DNA from: Luscinia megarhynchos
Taxonomy: Eukaryota > Chordata > Aves > Passeriformes > Turdidae
NCBI GenBank assembly: GCA_034336665.1
Contig: JAPFBE010000036.1
Coordinates: 1,542,357 to 1,606,356 of the forward strand
Direction of reading: 5' to 3'
Length of the DNA: 64,000 nucleotides
Shown: one piece after another, positions 1 to 10,604 of the stretch
How positions within the stretch are numbered: position 1 is the stretch's first letter
Layout of the letters: the number at the start of each line of letters is the position of its first letter
Translations under genes and position numbers: made by a program
The notes under the pieces: generated by a model
Told to the model about the DNA's origin: nothing
Database searches by the model: none
The model's input: only the letters and a program-made list of their open reading frames with translations

Positions 1-550
1 ACAACTTATCACTAAGATTAAATATGATATAATGATCACCAAGTATAAACATCAAGCTTCAGTCTGGTGAACTATCTATTGTTATGTTTACATCCATTTT
101 CTAGAACTTTAAAAGTACAATTCGTTGATGATAACTCCTAAGATAATGTGAATTCTTAAGCAACTTACACAAAATGAATAGTTAGGGAAGCTACTGAAAA
201 AAAAGAGGTCTGGGGAAAACTTAAGATTGCAAATACCATAAACACATATGACAGTGTTTCTGAATTTATACTTTGCTCTGTTTATTTTAAACAAAATACA
301 TTGAAATATAGGCATGAAATTATGCCATGTCCCAATCCTGCAAGTACTTCAGTGTTACTTTCATTACATTAGTGTGAAACATGAATTAAGGTATATAATG
401 CAAATTTGAAAATGCCAATGTATTTGCAACTCAATCTACAACAGAATACAAACATTATTAAAAAATATCCCATAGGTTAAAAAACCCTGAAGATGCATAT
501 CTGAAATTAATGCTAAATTCACCAATCCATTGTCTTGTGTATTATCTTAC
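1..550. other. RFX3 intron, no feature seen
   Basis: AT-rich sequence between the exon at 551-704 and the next exon, which must lie to the left of the window. I see no exon, LTR or LINE motif here. Confidence 0.6.
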
Positions 551-704
551 CTCTCCCATAACTGCGATCGGTGTTTCTCCTGTTGCCTGAGCAACACGAT
601 GTTCGACTAAGTAAAACATGTACTCATCATAAAGCAAGCGGATCAGATGAAAAGAGCCAAAGCTAGCAGCACTGCGTAAGGTTAAATCTCGAATCACCAT
701 TGAG
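551..704 (-). CDS. RFX3: RFX3 coding exon (dimerisation region), most 3' in window
   Basis: RFX3 is a winged-helix transcription factor that binds X-box promoters of ciliary genes as a dimer in the nucleus. This exon encodes 51 codons plus one split base, beginning SSMVIRDLTLRSAASFGSF and running through LIRLLYDEYMFYLVEHRVA to AVMGE. That block is the conserved C-terminal dimerisation region of RFX1/2/3. The acceptor AG is at 705-706 and the donor GTAAG at 546-550 (both read on the minus strand). The split serine codon joins the preceding exon in phase. The frame is open. The final coding exon must lie beyond the left edge; I see none in 1-550. Confidence 0.93.
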
Positions 705-1685
705 CTATTTAAATATGGGGGGAAAATACGAAAGAAATATGACAATTCTTTAATTTTTTTACATGGAATATACACTTCAAGAATAAAGTAATGCAATTCA
801 AAACCATCTGATTTATGATGTCTCCAGAAAGAAATGTCTGGGAAAGACAAGTCTTTGTCTCTCCCCTTTATTGAAAGCATGGTTAGAGACCATGTTACAC
901 AACTAGAAGCTAAATTTTCAAAAAGGCAAGAAGGGTTTTTTTTGGTGTATGCACAATTACCAATATGCGAGCACATGTAAAAACTGAACTTAGCAAAAGG
1001 AAGTTCTTTATTAAAATTTTAAATAACAAAATTGTATTAAAATTATTTAATTTTAAACAAAGTGGTCTTTCAAAATAGTCTGTTGTGCTCCCATTCCTAG
1101 TTCAAAGGTTTTAATTGTTATGATTTTTAAACTTGCAAAATTTAGATAAGTTTGTGTATACCTTACAATAGAAAAATGCAGATTGTGGATGAAAACATCC
1201 ATATGATTCTCTCACAAATAGATGCTAATATGTACCATTTTGAAAAAAATTAGCTTTACTATGATAACTAATACAGTAGCAGATGACATGGAACACTTGT
1301 CTTGTTCTTTTTACGCAATAACTTTTCTTTGTCCCTACATAACAAAAATAGAACCCATGGTATTTTAATAACTAATATTAAAACATAGGCTTTAAAATTG
1401 TATAGCTATTCAATACAAAATAATTCATAGCATGTTTCCAAATCAGGATAAAATTCTAACATCATTACACTTGCACAAGGCGTTTAAAACAATATACAAG
1501 GATAATTCCATCTGCTGCTGAGTTGCACATAGCAATGTGTTTAATGTTAAGAACACTGATTTTTGGGGGGGTGGGGGGAAAACTCTACAATTCTTGGGAA
1601 CTATTGTCTGATATAACTTTTTTCAACATTATTACGGCATACTATTGAGCAAATAATAAAATAGCCAAAAAAATTTGAAGACTAC
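705..1685. other. RFX3 intron, unique AT-rich sequence
   Basis: An intron of about 980 bases between two confident exons. A G-run lies near 1564-1577. I see no mobile element. Confidence 0.6.
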
Positions 1686-1894
1686 CTGTAGAAAGACCAT
1701 TTTAAAAGAAATTGCCGTGCTGCTTTAGGAAAGCTGGGTCTTCCTTCATATGGTTTCAATGCTTGCACCATTACATTGTCAAGCCAGGCCGCCCACTGCT
1801 CCAGAGTGCTCTGCTGCTGAAGAGTCATCTTGAAATCTGTTTCTAGTCTTTGAATCATATTATCATCACACTGACACACCCAGGAAGCCTGTTC
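1686..1894 (-). CDS. RFX3: RFX3 coding exon
   Basis: The 209-base exon encodes EQASWVCQCDDNM through LEQWAAWLDNVM and GRPSFPKAARQFLLKWSFY, ending with two bases of a split serine codon. It is part of the conserved C-terminal half of RFX proteins leading into the dimerisation region. The acceptor AG is at 1895-1896 and the donor GTAGT at 1681-1685. It begins in phase 0, matching the end of the exon at 45765, about 43.9 kb upstream on the minus strand. All of the large ERV cluster lies in that one intron. Confidence 0.93.
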
Positions 1895-2128
1895 CTGTTA
1901 TAAAACATGGCAAACATGAAGGTAAAACACAAAATGTAAATTATTCCTAAAGACTGAACAATTAATTTAAAAGGATGAAATATGCTTATTAGTCAAACTA
2001 ATAAGTATTTTTATCTTCATGTCTCACTCAGTTTTGTTGGAAGAAAATGAGAGGAGGAATCCAAAGTACAAAAATGGACAGCAAATAAAGCACACACACA
2101 AAATTACAATGAAAATCCACAAATACAT

Positions 2129-2443
2129 TGTGGCAGTGTATATTGCAGCTTTTCTAAAAGATGCAATTTGAAATCCTACATGCCTGTTAAGCAGGCAGTT
2201 ACCTTGGTGAGAATCACAGCTCATCTATTGGACCCTAAGTGCTGATGTATCACTGGTCGAGGAAATGAGTGACTGAAATAGTAACCAATCACCTGTGTGT
2301 GCCTGGGAAAAGTAAATCATCCTCTTTAAGGCATGCTCGCAAACAATAAAGTGCTTAAGTCTTGTTACATGGATCAGAGTGCCGTGTCTCTGTCTTGGAC
2401 CAAGCACCCCGCCAGTGGCCCAACCAATATAACAACTGTAACA
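2129..2443 (+). repeat. 5' LTR of class II provirus
   Basis: 315 bases, TG...CA bounded, matching 7672-7987 along its whole length with scattered substitutions. A polyadenylation signal (AATAAAG) lies near 2346. It is followed by the leader. Confidence 0.85.
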
Positions 2444-2445
2444 AA

Positions 2446-2690
2446 TGGTGACCTGGCTGACGTGATTTGACTTAGCCACCTGCGAAAAGCAGGAGATAAA
2501 AAATTCGTCCAGAAAGAGAAATAGGTAGGGAAAAATTTGCCACAAGCCAGAAAAAAGTCCAGAAAGAGAGGCGGGGAACAATTGGCGCAGAGCCAAGAAA
2601 GCACATTCAGAAAAGAGACGGAAAGAAAATGTTAGCCGAGAGGTAGGAAAAACATGGGAGTGTGAGATATTACATAGTGATTCGTGTTAT
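2446..2690 (+). other. Degraded tRNA-Trp primer-binding site and leader
   Basis: TGGTGACC at 2446 followed by a disrupted GACGTGAT resembles the avian retroviral tRNA-Trp site. The next about 200 bases, including repeated GTCCAGAAAGAGA blocks, match the leader at 10436-10604 and so mark the same family. Confidence 0.7.
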
Positions 2691-2699
2691 TGTGATACA

Positions 2700-3165
2700 T
2701 TGTAAACACTTTGTTCATTAAACTCCTAGTAAGGAATAATGAATTTCAGCCGGAGGTGAGACGGGTATGGACTTTGACCACATAGTTTCAATCACGAGCA
2801 CGGTATGCATAATTTATGCTAAAACTAGCGGCTGGATTGTTTAACCAGTTTTTAAGGATTTTCCCCTAGGCTACGACGAATAAACAAAAAAAGCACCCGG
2901 CGCCTCTTCCCTGCTGTGACCACCAGAAGACAAGATTACGACCCACCCAGCAACGGGCCTCCCGGATGCAGAGTACTCCAAGGAAGAACACGTCAGCTGA
3001 ATTAGAACTGCATAAAAAGACCATGGGGGGAGAGGGAAATTGCGCGTCGTTTGTGGAGAAGTGCCTCCCGGCCGCCCAGCGCTGTTTTGCTTACTGCCGC
3101 TTGCTAATAAACTCTAATTGATTAGGACTGACTTAATTCGGTTTTCATTCTCAGTCTATAACATC
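2700..3165 (+). repeat. Gamma-type solo LTR (5' end approximate)
   Basis: The segment GACCACCAGAAG, the AAGAACACGT block, the CCGCCCAGCGCTG block and the AATAAACTCTAATTGATTAG region parallel the LTR of the gamma provirus at 14478. It ends in CTATAACA at 3165. I could not fix the 5' boundary by a target duplication. Confidence 0.5.
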
Positions 3166-3394
3166 ATTATGAAAATACACCGTGGGATCAATATAAACAA
3201 CAATATTGAATCCAAAGTAAAGCATGGACATGAGACATAAAAATATTTATTCACTTTGTAAATCGTCAATTATTTTGTTTTCATTATTAGTTTCACTATA
3301 ATCATGAATTGTATCCACTTTTACGTATAGGGAAAATGTGAGCTTGTTTGGACATGAGCAGGCTTGTCCTTTGCTGTTACCTGCCTGCTAGGAG

Positions 3395-3692
3395 TGTAAC
3401 CTGAGAACATGTTAAAGCTTTGTCCAGACCTGGTGGGGGCTTCTAGCCATTGCTGCTTGGGCCCCAGCTAAACATGTTCGAGCTTGCTCGGACTTGTATC
3501 CCAGCAGAGTGAGCATGTCACAGCCCATCAAGGAACTGCCTATAAAAGGGGCAGTAACCCGGATTAAGACGGACGTGTTGGCACAGCACAGACTCCCCAC
3601 GTCCCCAGCGCTGTGTTGCCTGTTCCTTATCAACGAACTAATAAACTGCCTTATTGATTGACCTACCCGATTTTGGTGAGTAATTTAAAACA
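3395..3692 (+). repeat. Short solo LTR with 4-base duplication GGAG
   Basis: 298 bases from TGTAACC to TTAAAACA, flanked by GGAG at 3391-3394 and 3693-3696. A TATAAAAGG box lies near 3542 and AATAAA near 3640. It is inserted in the body of the 2129-7987 provirus just upstream of its gag remnant. Confidence 0.6.
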
Positions 3693-3754
3693 GGAGTAAA
3701 CATCTGCACAGAAAAACACCCAATAATCCAGGTATGGATTGAATTTTTAAAAGA

Positions 3755-4411
3755 ATGGGAGATTATGAGGAAAACTCACTTTTTTATTTAATATCATGGA
3801 CAAAAAGCCAAGAGATAGAACTAACTAAAGAGACTGCATTTAATATAAATAATTGGAGTAAAATTGGAGAACAAATATTAAATGCTGCTTTAAAATATGA
3901 TAAAAATGCAATTAAAGCTTTAAAACCTTGGAAAATTATCTTAAAATTGCTAAAAGAGATAGAAACCAATTTGTCTAGAAGCAGCATGGAAGAGAACATA
4001 CCTTCTCCATGCAGAGAGACTCCACTGACCAGCAAACCCCCAGCACCCAGCGCAGAGCCTCCTGCTCCATCCCAAACCGCTGGGGGGGTGGGGGCGAGGA
4101 AAAAATCCAGGAATACAAAGAAAAATCCCAAGATGGCGGTGACCGCATGGCCAACAGCAGGAAAAAAGAAACCCAGCCTCCCTCATGGGGTGTGCTTCGC
4201 CCCCGGTCCAGCCCTGGTGGGGCGTGGCTTTGCCCCAAGCCCAGCCCTGGAGGATCGTCCTTCCCACTCCAGCCCAGCCTCCAAAGGGTGGGGTCCCCAC
4301 CCCAGTCCAGCCTTTAGAGGGCGTGTCTTTGCCCCGGCAAGAAGGTGTGTCTCCGCCGCAACTTGCCATGGAGATGCCTGCCAACGACTGCCGAGAAAGG
4401 GCAAGCCCTGA
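3755..4411 (+). pseudogene. gag-like remnant (matrix plus proline-rich region)
   Basis: An open frame of 218 codons starts MGDYEENSLFYLISWTKSQE. Its first 75 residues are helical and lysine-rich (NWSKIGEQILNAALKYDKNA), as expected of a class II matrix domain. It then becomes proline/serine-rich and low-complexity. A second overlapping frame continues to 4613 (SKPETTPPSLSTPPSK), so an indel probably separates them. No capsid homology region or zinc knuckle is present. Product identity is inferred from position and composition. Confidence 0.5.
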
Positions 4412-4632
4412 TGACATAATACTAGGAGCACCCTGTGACACACAGAGAAGCCTACCGGAACCAGGAAGTAAAAACACCAAAGCCACGACCTCAACTTCTG
4501 CTTCAAACAACAGCTCCAGTCCTGCTGTGATCTCCAAATCCAAGCCTGAGACCACACCTCCAAGTCTTTCTACACCTCCAAGCAAAAACTCAAGTTTAAA
4601 AGGGCAGAGGTAGAAGATCTTCAAGTCCCCAG

Positions 4633-5352
4633 TGTAACTGTATGGTTATGTAATATATAATAAAATGTAATTCGTGTAGAGTTGAAAATTAATGTATAAT
4701 AAGCAATGTCTGTATGAGTAAAGTAATAAAAAAACCTTAAAAACCAAAATCTGCAAAGGGAAGAGCAAGGATTGCTTAATCGCAACACTCTTAACTTCCA
4801 ACAAAAGCTAAAGAGCTGGTTTAGCAAGACAATAAACCTAGCCGCAGCGGAGATGGCCCTGTCTACAGAGGCACCCAAGCTACGAGGACCCGATAAGCAC
4901 CCTTGATTAAAGATAACCAACGCCATGGAAAAAATACATCTGAATGCCCGGTTTCCCGTAAACTGAGATCAACAGGACACATCTCCATGTCGCCTTCCCG
5001 AAAGCCAGGACATATCCTCATCAGAATTCATCATCTCCCAGGATAGGGTTTTGTCCAGCCCAACGCGGCGAAAGAAAACTACATGAATATGCTGAACGAC
5101 AAGAGAAGACAAAGACCTCCTCTTCGGGCAAGGAAAAACTGTATAAAAACTGGACTAACCAAAGCTGTTTTGTGAACATTTGGGGATTCGGAGCGATAGA
5201 GTTCGAATCATTGTGTGTTCGCCCAATGCCGACCCCGGGCTCGGCATTGTCCTTTTTGATTGTGGCTATCGAGGACCGTGTTTCAGTCGCAAAATAAATA
5301 TCACTTATTTTTATCATATTTAATTTGGATTGATCTTGTTTTTATCTATAAC
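4633..5352 (+). repeat. Solo LTR, ends approximate
   Basis: A TG-start near 4633 and an end ATCTATAACA at 5352, with TATAAAAAC near 5141 and AATAAATATCAC near 5294. The promoter-to-polyA spacing and the ATAACA end are LTR-like. No convincing target duplication was found. Confidence 0.5.
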
Positions 5353-5358
5353 AGCTAG

Positions 5359-5785
5359 ATGGGGTTTCTAGCCTTTAGATACAAGTCCAGATAGCTCTGA
5401 AAAGTCCTTGATGCAGTACAGTTACAAACCCAGCTGAAAGACTCCGAGATCTTGCTGCAGAAGTTCCAAAGAGAATTTATTTTTTCGAAGGGGTCCGCAT
5501 ACAAAATCCGATTACATAATACAAGGGGTTTTTATAGCTTTTCAGAGGATTGAGTTTCTAACCAATAAAAACTACAAGTTACAAACTATCCAATTACCTT
5601 AAAATTCTAAGTAAGAAAAAAACAATCACTTAGCTATTTTAAAAACCAATAGGAATCCTAAAAGATAAAAGTTTTGATAAGGAGGAGGGGGGCATGCTCT
5701 GAGGGGTTTCTTTGTCTTCAGGGGAGTATGTCCCAGGGGCCCTGCTAGGGAGGAATAACATCATCCACACCCCACTTTAATTACA
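5359..5785 (-). repeat. Probable minus-oriented LTR fragment
   Basis: Read on the minus strand, a TATAAAAACCCC box (plus about 5531-5542) is followed by AATAAA (plus about 5477-5482), the order expected in an LTR. Both ends are uncertain. It abuts the LTR ending at 5352. Confidence 0.4.
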
Positions 5786-7671
5786 ATACAGCCCCATACC
5801 ATGCAGCGTCAGTGGAAGCAGACAATTCTCTTCCCAACAAATAATTACCTTTCCACTAACCTTCCACAAAGCTGCGGGAAGGAAAAACATACAAATATAA
5901 AAGAGGAATGTCTGCAACTACATAGCATTCTAAAGCAATCCCAATCACAGGAAAAGCCACCATCCCGGTTTGGGGGTGGGACCCAAACACCTACACTAGC
6001 ATCAGAACCAAAAATCAGAGTGTGGGGAAAACCCCTACAGAATGTCCACTGAGCGAAAAGCAGCAGAAAAAGAATTACCATAATAAAGCTTCATAGAGAC
6101 AGTAGCAAACAAGCCAACCTGAAAAGATATCACCAGACACATAGAAAAGCTAGAACACAGCAACAGAAAACAAGCCATCTTCTCAATAAATGTAACAAAA
6201 TGCTACTTACCTCCTGTCTTAAGGCAGTGAAAATGCAAATTAGAGAACTAAACAACACCACCCAAAATGATGCAAACAGAAATGTTCATCTCCAGCAGAG
6301 CTCAACAGCTGCTTACCCACCTCTAATTTAACTTTGCCAAAGCCTGTATATTTTGCAAATGTTGCTAAGTTAATATTTACCTTGTTAACCTGTTTTACAG
6401 TTGCAGTGAAGATACCATACCAATACTACAAATTGGGGTTGCAGTTTGCTAAATATGTCCTAAAGTTTGTAGTACAATGTTTGCTGTTGTTGTTCACAGG
6501 TGCTGAAACCAAAATTTCACAAATCAGTTTTTTTTACAGTTGCCTAAGAAGTGTTTTATCAGTGTTGCAAATATAGTCTACAGTTTTTTTAAGTGTATGT
6601 GTAAGTTCACAGTAGAATGCTTGTTAATTTTATTCATATACATTGCACTAGCATCATATTCAATCAGCCATCCTGAAAAATTTGAAGATCGTGCTTATTC
6701 TAATATTATAGGTTCAACAAAACAAATCCACGTGGATTAGTTTAGTAAAAGATATTTAATTAACAAATTACAATTGCACAGTTTTATAAAATATTTACCT
6801 GTTATCACTTCTGTTTACAATGTTTAAAATTAATGTTTCTTTTTAAAATAGAATAGAAAATTTTGCGTTGTCTAGCGTCTCAACTCTAGCCACGTTGAGA
6901 TTTTGACTAAGCAAAAGGAAACATTCACTATCAAAGCTTTCTCAGTCTATTTCAATTGTGTCCAGATTGAAATTTGACTGACAAGGAGAAAAAATATTAA
7001 CCCAGCTATTTCTGAACTAAAAATGAAAGCAAGTCATTTTGACTAGCAGATTTAGCCTTGCAAAAGCTAAAACCTTTTTCCTTTGGAGTAAACATGAAGA
7101 ATCTTATCTGGAGATGATTGTCCTAAGTTATCATTTAAAGGAAAACTCCTCAGCACTATTAAACACTAAAATTGGTAAAACATATCAGTAATTATGCTTC
7201 TCACCACATTGAAGTAATTCAAAAGTGCATGTTTTTTTCCTGTTATAATTTTTAAAAACAAAGAAAGGGAGAAAGGAAAGATGGAAATGTGTGTTCTTGA
7301 TTGAAACAGTTTTAAGTCAAATGGTTTCTTGTTTTTAAATAAGACAAAGAAAAAGGAGTAAGGAAAAATGGAAATATGTATCTTCTTAATTGAAATTAAG
7401 TTAAATGATTTCTTGTTTTTTAAATGTAAATGGTTTTGAACTAAATGGTTCTTGTGTAATGTTGGATGGTAACATTATAGTTTCTAAGCACTGAACCTGT
7501 AACATGTTAAGCTGAAAATTATGATGTCAACAGTTTTGTCTAACAGCTTTTCTAAATAAAAACACCACAACTCCAATGATACATCAAGCAAATCAATAAC
7601 TGTGGAACACTAAACTTATTAAATTCACTAACAAAATTTTAAACTATAATTTTAAACCAAAAAGGGTGAAT
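5786..7671 (+). other. Decayed AT-rich internal sequence of the class II provirus
   Basis: No retroviral motif survives. A frame at 5801-6052 is lysine/glutamine-rich. Two frames at 6334-6576 and 6540-6740 are hydrophobic and partly similar to each other, which could be decayed env or chance in T-rich DNA. The last 20 bases before 7672 (AAACCAAAAAGGG) act as a weak polypurine tract. Confidence 0.4.
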
Positions 7672-7987
7672 TGTGGCAGTGTATATTGCAGCTTTTCTAA
7701 AAGATGCAATTTGAAACCCAGCATGCCTGTTAAGCAGGCAGTTACCTGGGTGAGAATCCCAGCTCATCTATTGTACCCTAAGTGCTGATGTATCACTGGT
7801 TGAGGGAATGGGTGACTGAAATAGTAACCAATCACCTGTGTGTGCCTGGGAAAAGTCAATCACCCTATTTAAGGCATGCTCGCAAACAATAAAGTGCTTA
7901 AGTCTTGTTACATGGATCAGGAGTGCCGTGTCTCTGTCTTGGACCTGACATCCCCCCAGCAGCCCAACCGATGTAACAACTGTAACA
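7672..7987 (+). repeat. 3' LTR of class II provirus
   Basis: 316 bases matching 2129-2443, from TGTGGCAGTG to TGTAACA, followed immediately by the second ATACAT. Confidence 0.85.
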
Positions 7988-8194
7988 ATACATTGCAATG
8001 TTCCATATTAATTTTCATTAAAGAATTTTTAACTTCCCTCATTCATTATTTTTTTAGTAAAAATTTCAGGAATTTTCAGGCTTGAGACTGCAGGAACAAG
8101 AAGTGGAAAGGGCAGTCAAATGGAAGTTGAGAAAGTAAAAACTAAAGAGGAACATAGAAACCAAAGTACCATGGTCACTTTTGCTTTGAAGGAG

Positions 8195-8529
8195 TGTCCT
8201 GGTTCTGGCCAGGAAAGAGTTAATGTCTGCAGCAGTCAGATGGGTTACGGCCAGGACCCTGGGGTTATTCTATACTACCTCACACCATGCACAGGGGGTG
8301 ATGTGGTAGGCCCTATGTGGAGCTTAAACCAAAGTTGACCACTGTGTGAACCTTTAAACATATGTACCTTTTCAAAACAACATATGCAATTTTAGGAAAA
8401 CAGGGGCTTTCATGCTTGCAATACTCAGGTGCCTGGCCAGCAGATGGGTATGCCAGACCACAAGGTTCCAAAATATACATCTGATCATCTACCTTTATAC
8501 AAGTAACTATATAAAAGTGAAACCCCTTT
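8195..8529 (+). repeat. Composite LTR fragments
   Basis: TGTCCTGGTTCTGGCCAGGA at 8195 matches the start of the ERVL LTR at 43610. TGTGGTAGGCCCTATG at 8302 matches the segment starting 26932. The two pieces are fused here, and no complete LTR is present. Confidence 0.5.
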
Positions 8530-9589
8530 TGTCTTAGTTTGAAAGACAGGTGTCTGCCAAGGAAGGTGGGAACCTCCCTTGAAATGGAAAATATGACCCC
8601 TTCCCTCCAAATTATTATAACTATGAAATTAAGAGGCTTTCAGGCAAAGATATGGGAAAAGGAATAACAGTTCTTTACTAGTATGTATAACAAGGCAACC
8701 AAACAACCACAATGGCAGCAACAACAAAGAAAACCAGAAACCAAATAACAGCCTCCTCTTGGCTGTCAAGCACTTTCCCCTTTGGTGTAGTTATGGCCGC
8801 AGCTGGCAGGGGCGCTGTTGGCTCCTGGCCAGCTGGGCAGGTGCAATGATTCCCCCGTGGCTGCAGGGGGCGTTGTGGTGGGAGCTCAGCTGCCTCTCTA
8901 CACCTGGGTAATGGCAGGCAAGCTGGCAGGAGAGCGAGAAAAGGGGCTTCCTTTACAAACCCCAAGGGGCAGCCGGTCTCAGTGCCCCTCTAGATGGTGA
9001 AACGGGCTGTAGCAGGAACCTCGGAGTGGCGGCTGGAACGGCAAAGGCAGGCACATCCAGGGTAGCAAACAAAATGCAGCAGGAACTCCTCAGCCATAGC
9101 AGCAGCCACGGGGTGTCCTGGCAGGCACAGAGTGCTAGGTTAAAATGTAGAGAAAAAGCCCAAGGCAGAAGCAGAAAACAACGGGGCTGGGCAGCGGCAG
9201 CCAGGTGTCTGCAAGCAGCTGCGGCACATAGCCAACAGACAGGCCCTCAGGGAAGGGAGAGAAGTTTGGGGGTCACAGGTTTTTTCCTCTGAGGCACCCG
9301 ATTAGATGATGAGTGTCCTTCCCAGTGCGATTGGATGGTAATAAAGTGCCAGTTCCAAGTCTGCTCTTACAAGCAAAGGCTCACCCAGGGTAAGGAAGAA
9401 GCAGTACAAGGGCTGGACTCCACAGTGGCAGCGAATTCTCCCCACGGTAGCAGCAATTCTACCATTTCCCTCCAATCTGAGAGCAAAACAGCGAGCGAGG
9501 AGCTGAGCCTAGCCCCATACTCCTCAGCCGAAATCTCCACCCTTCCCAAGAGAACCCACCACCACCACCTAAGAGAGTAACCAGCTACA
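8530..9589 (-). repeat. ERVL-type LTR, minus orientation, probably solo
   Basis: Its left edge TGTCTTAGTTTGAAAGACAG is the reverse complement of the ERVL LTR end seen at 24899 and 29437. The right edge is AGCTACA at 9589. Flanks CCCCTT(TT) and CCCCTT suggest an imperfect target duplication. It could instead be the 3' LTR of the minus-strand ERVL element, since a pyrimidine tract follows at 9590, but its sequence differs strongly from the LTR at 24899. Confidence 0.55.
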
Positions 9590-10094
9590 CCCCTTCCCTC
9601 CCCCCCACCTTGGTCTCTTTGTCTTGTCCTTAAGTACCAGTAGTTATCATCTCTTAGGCAACAAATGGGAGAAAATTCCCTGAGAGGAAAAAAAAAAGGG
9701 AAAAAATCCTAACCTTCAACAACTTTGTAGCAGGATCAGAAGCCTCACCTATGAAGAGATGTGCTAGGTAGGATTAATCAATTAGCAGGAGGGTGTCTTT
9801 GGCCCTTTGCTGCAACAGGGCTCCCCAGCTGAAATAAGGACCAAGATGATGGTAACATATTAGAGCAATTGGTGATGTATCTTTTCTTAATCACTAGCTG
9901 TAATCTGTAGTAATAATTTGATTCATTGCCTTTCTATGCTTATTTTTGTTATCTGCTTATCCATGGAGCTTATTTCTGTTATTTGCTTATCATTCATGTA
10001 ATAAATAAGCTTATCTATAAATAAGTTTTTGTTTTGTCCTGATCCTTTTGCTGACCACATTAATAAACAAAACAAAAATGGTGTAGTCAACAAG
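9590..10094. other. Unassigned AT-rich sequence
   Basis: Contains a pyrimidine tract (9590-9609), an A-run near 9689 and repeated CTTAT motifs near 9940-10025. No coding motif or LTR boundary was recognised. Confidence 0.4.
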
Positions 10095-10433
10095 TGTCAC
10101 AGTACAAGCTGGCCTTGTTGCTGGGCAAATCAGTTCTCCATATAGGGAAAAGCAGTCTAGTGGGACAGACAGTCCTCCAGAGAACAGTGATAGGACAAAT
10201 TTGGAAACAGACAGGGATTCAGACCTATGGGTAATTGCCTGTGCTGCGGAAGCTATTGGTCAGAGGGCTAGGACAGCCTTAACATTGGGCCAATCACAAG
10301 TGCTTGCCAAGGAACATTAAGGAGGTTATTTCAATAGCAGTTCTGAACAATAAAAGGCTTTTTTGTCACATTGTCACAGAGTGCTTGTGTCTCTGTCTCG
10401 GCTCAGCACCGTTCAACATCACAACTGGTGACC
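10095..10433 (+). repeat. Class II LTR (tRNA-Trp family)
   Basis: From TGTCACAGTACA to CAACATCACA, with AATAAAAGG near 10350. The R/U5 part (GAGTGCTTGTGTCTCTGTCT) parallels the LTRs at 2129 and 7672. It is followed directly by an intact tRNA-Trp site. Confidence 0.7.
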
Positions 10434-10435
10434 CC

Positions 10436-10604
10436 GACGTGATCAGACAGTTAGTCACACTTGCAAAAGCAGGGGGAGACAGAAATCCATCCAGAAATAG
10501 ATGCAGGGGAAAATTCTAGCCACGAGATAGAGGAGGAACGTCCAGAAAGAGAGGCAGGAAACAGCTGGCCCAGAGCCAGGATTCATCCTAGAGACAGGAA
10601 AATG
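10436..10604 (+). other. tRNA-Trp primer-binding site and truncated leader
   Basis: TGGTGACCCCGACGTGAT at 10436-10453 is complementary to the 3' end of vertebrate tRNA-Trp, the primer used by avian alpharetroviruses. The leader continues to about 10604 and then stops against the end of the minus-strand ERVL pol. No gag follows, so only an LTR-leader stub remains. Confidence 0.8.

Larger units (their letters stand above)
2129..7987 (+). mobile_element. Old class II (tRNA-Trp type) provirus with both LTRs and a 6-base target duplication
   Basis: Two LTRs in the same orientation (2129-2443, 7672-7987) share start TGTGGCAGTG and end TGTAACA. The flanks are the identical hexamer ATACAT at 2123-2128 and 7988-7993. 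A six-base duplication fits class II (alpha/beta) retroviruses. A degraded tRNA-Trp primer site follows the 5' LTR and a purine-rich tract precedes the 3' LTR. The body keeps only a gag-like N-terminus and has been broken by at least three later LTR insertions. No pol or env motif is recognisable. Confidence 0.85.

Noticed and set aside
542..976. 144-codon reading of the RFX3 exon with an upstream methionine
   Set aside because: The N-terminal 90 residues are intron read through the acceptor at 705; only 551-704 is coding.
3950..4624. Minus-strand frame of 224 codons opposite the gag remnant
   Set aside because: A shadow of the proline-rich plus-strand frame in GC-rich repeats; no motif of its own.
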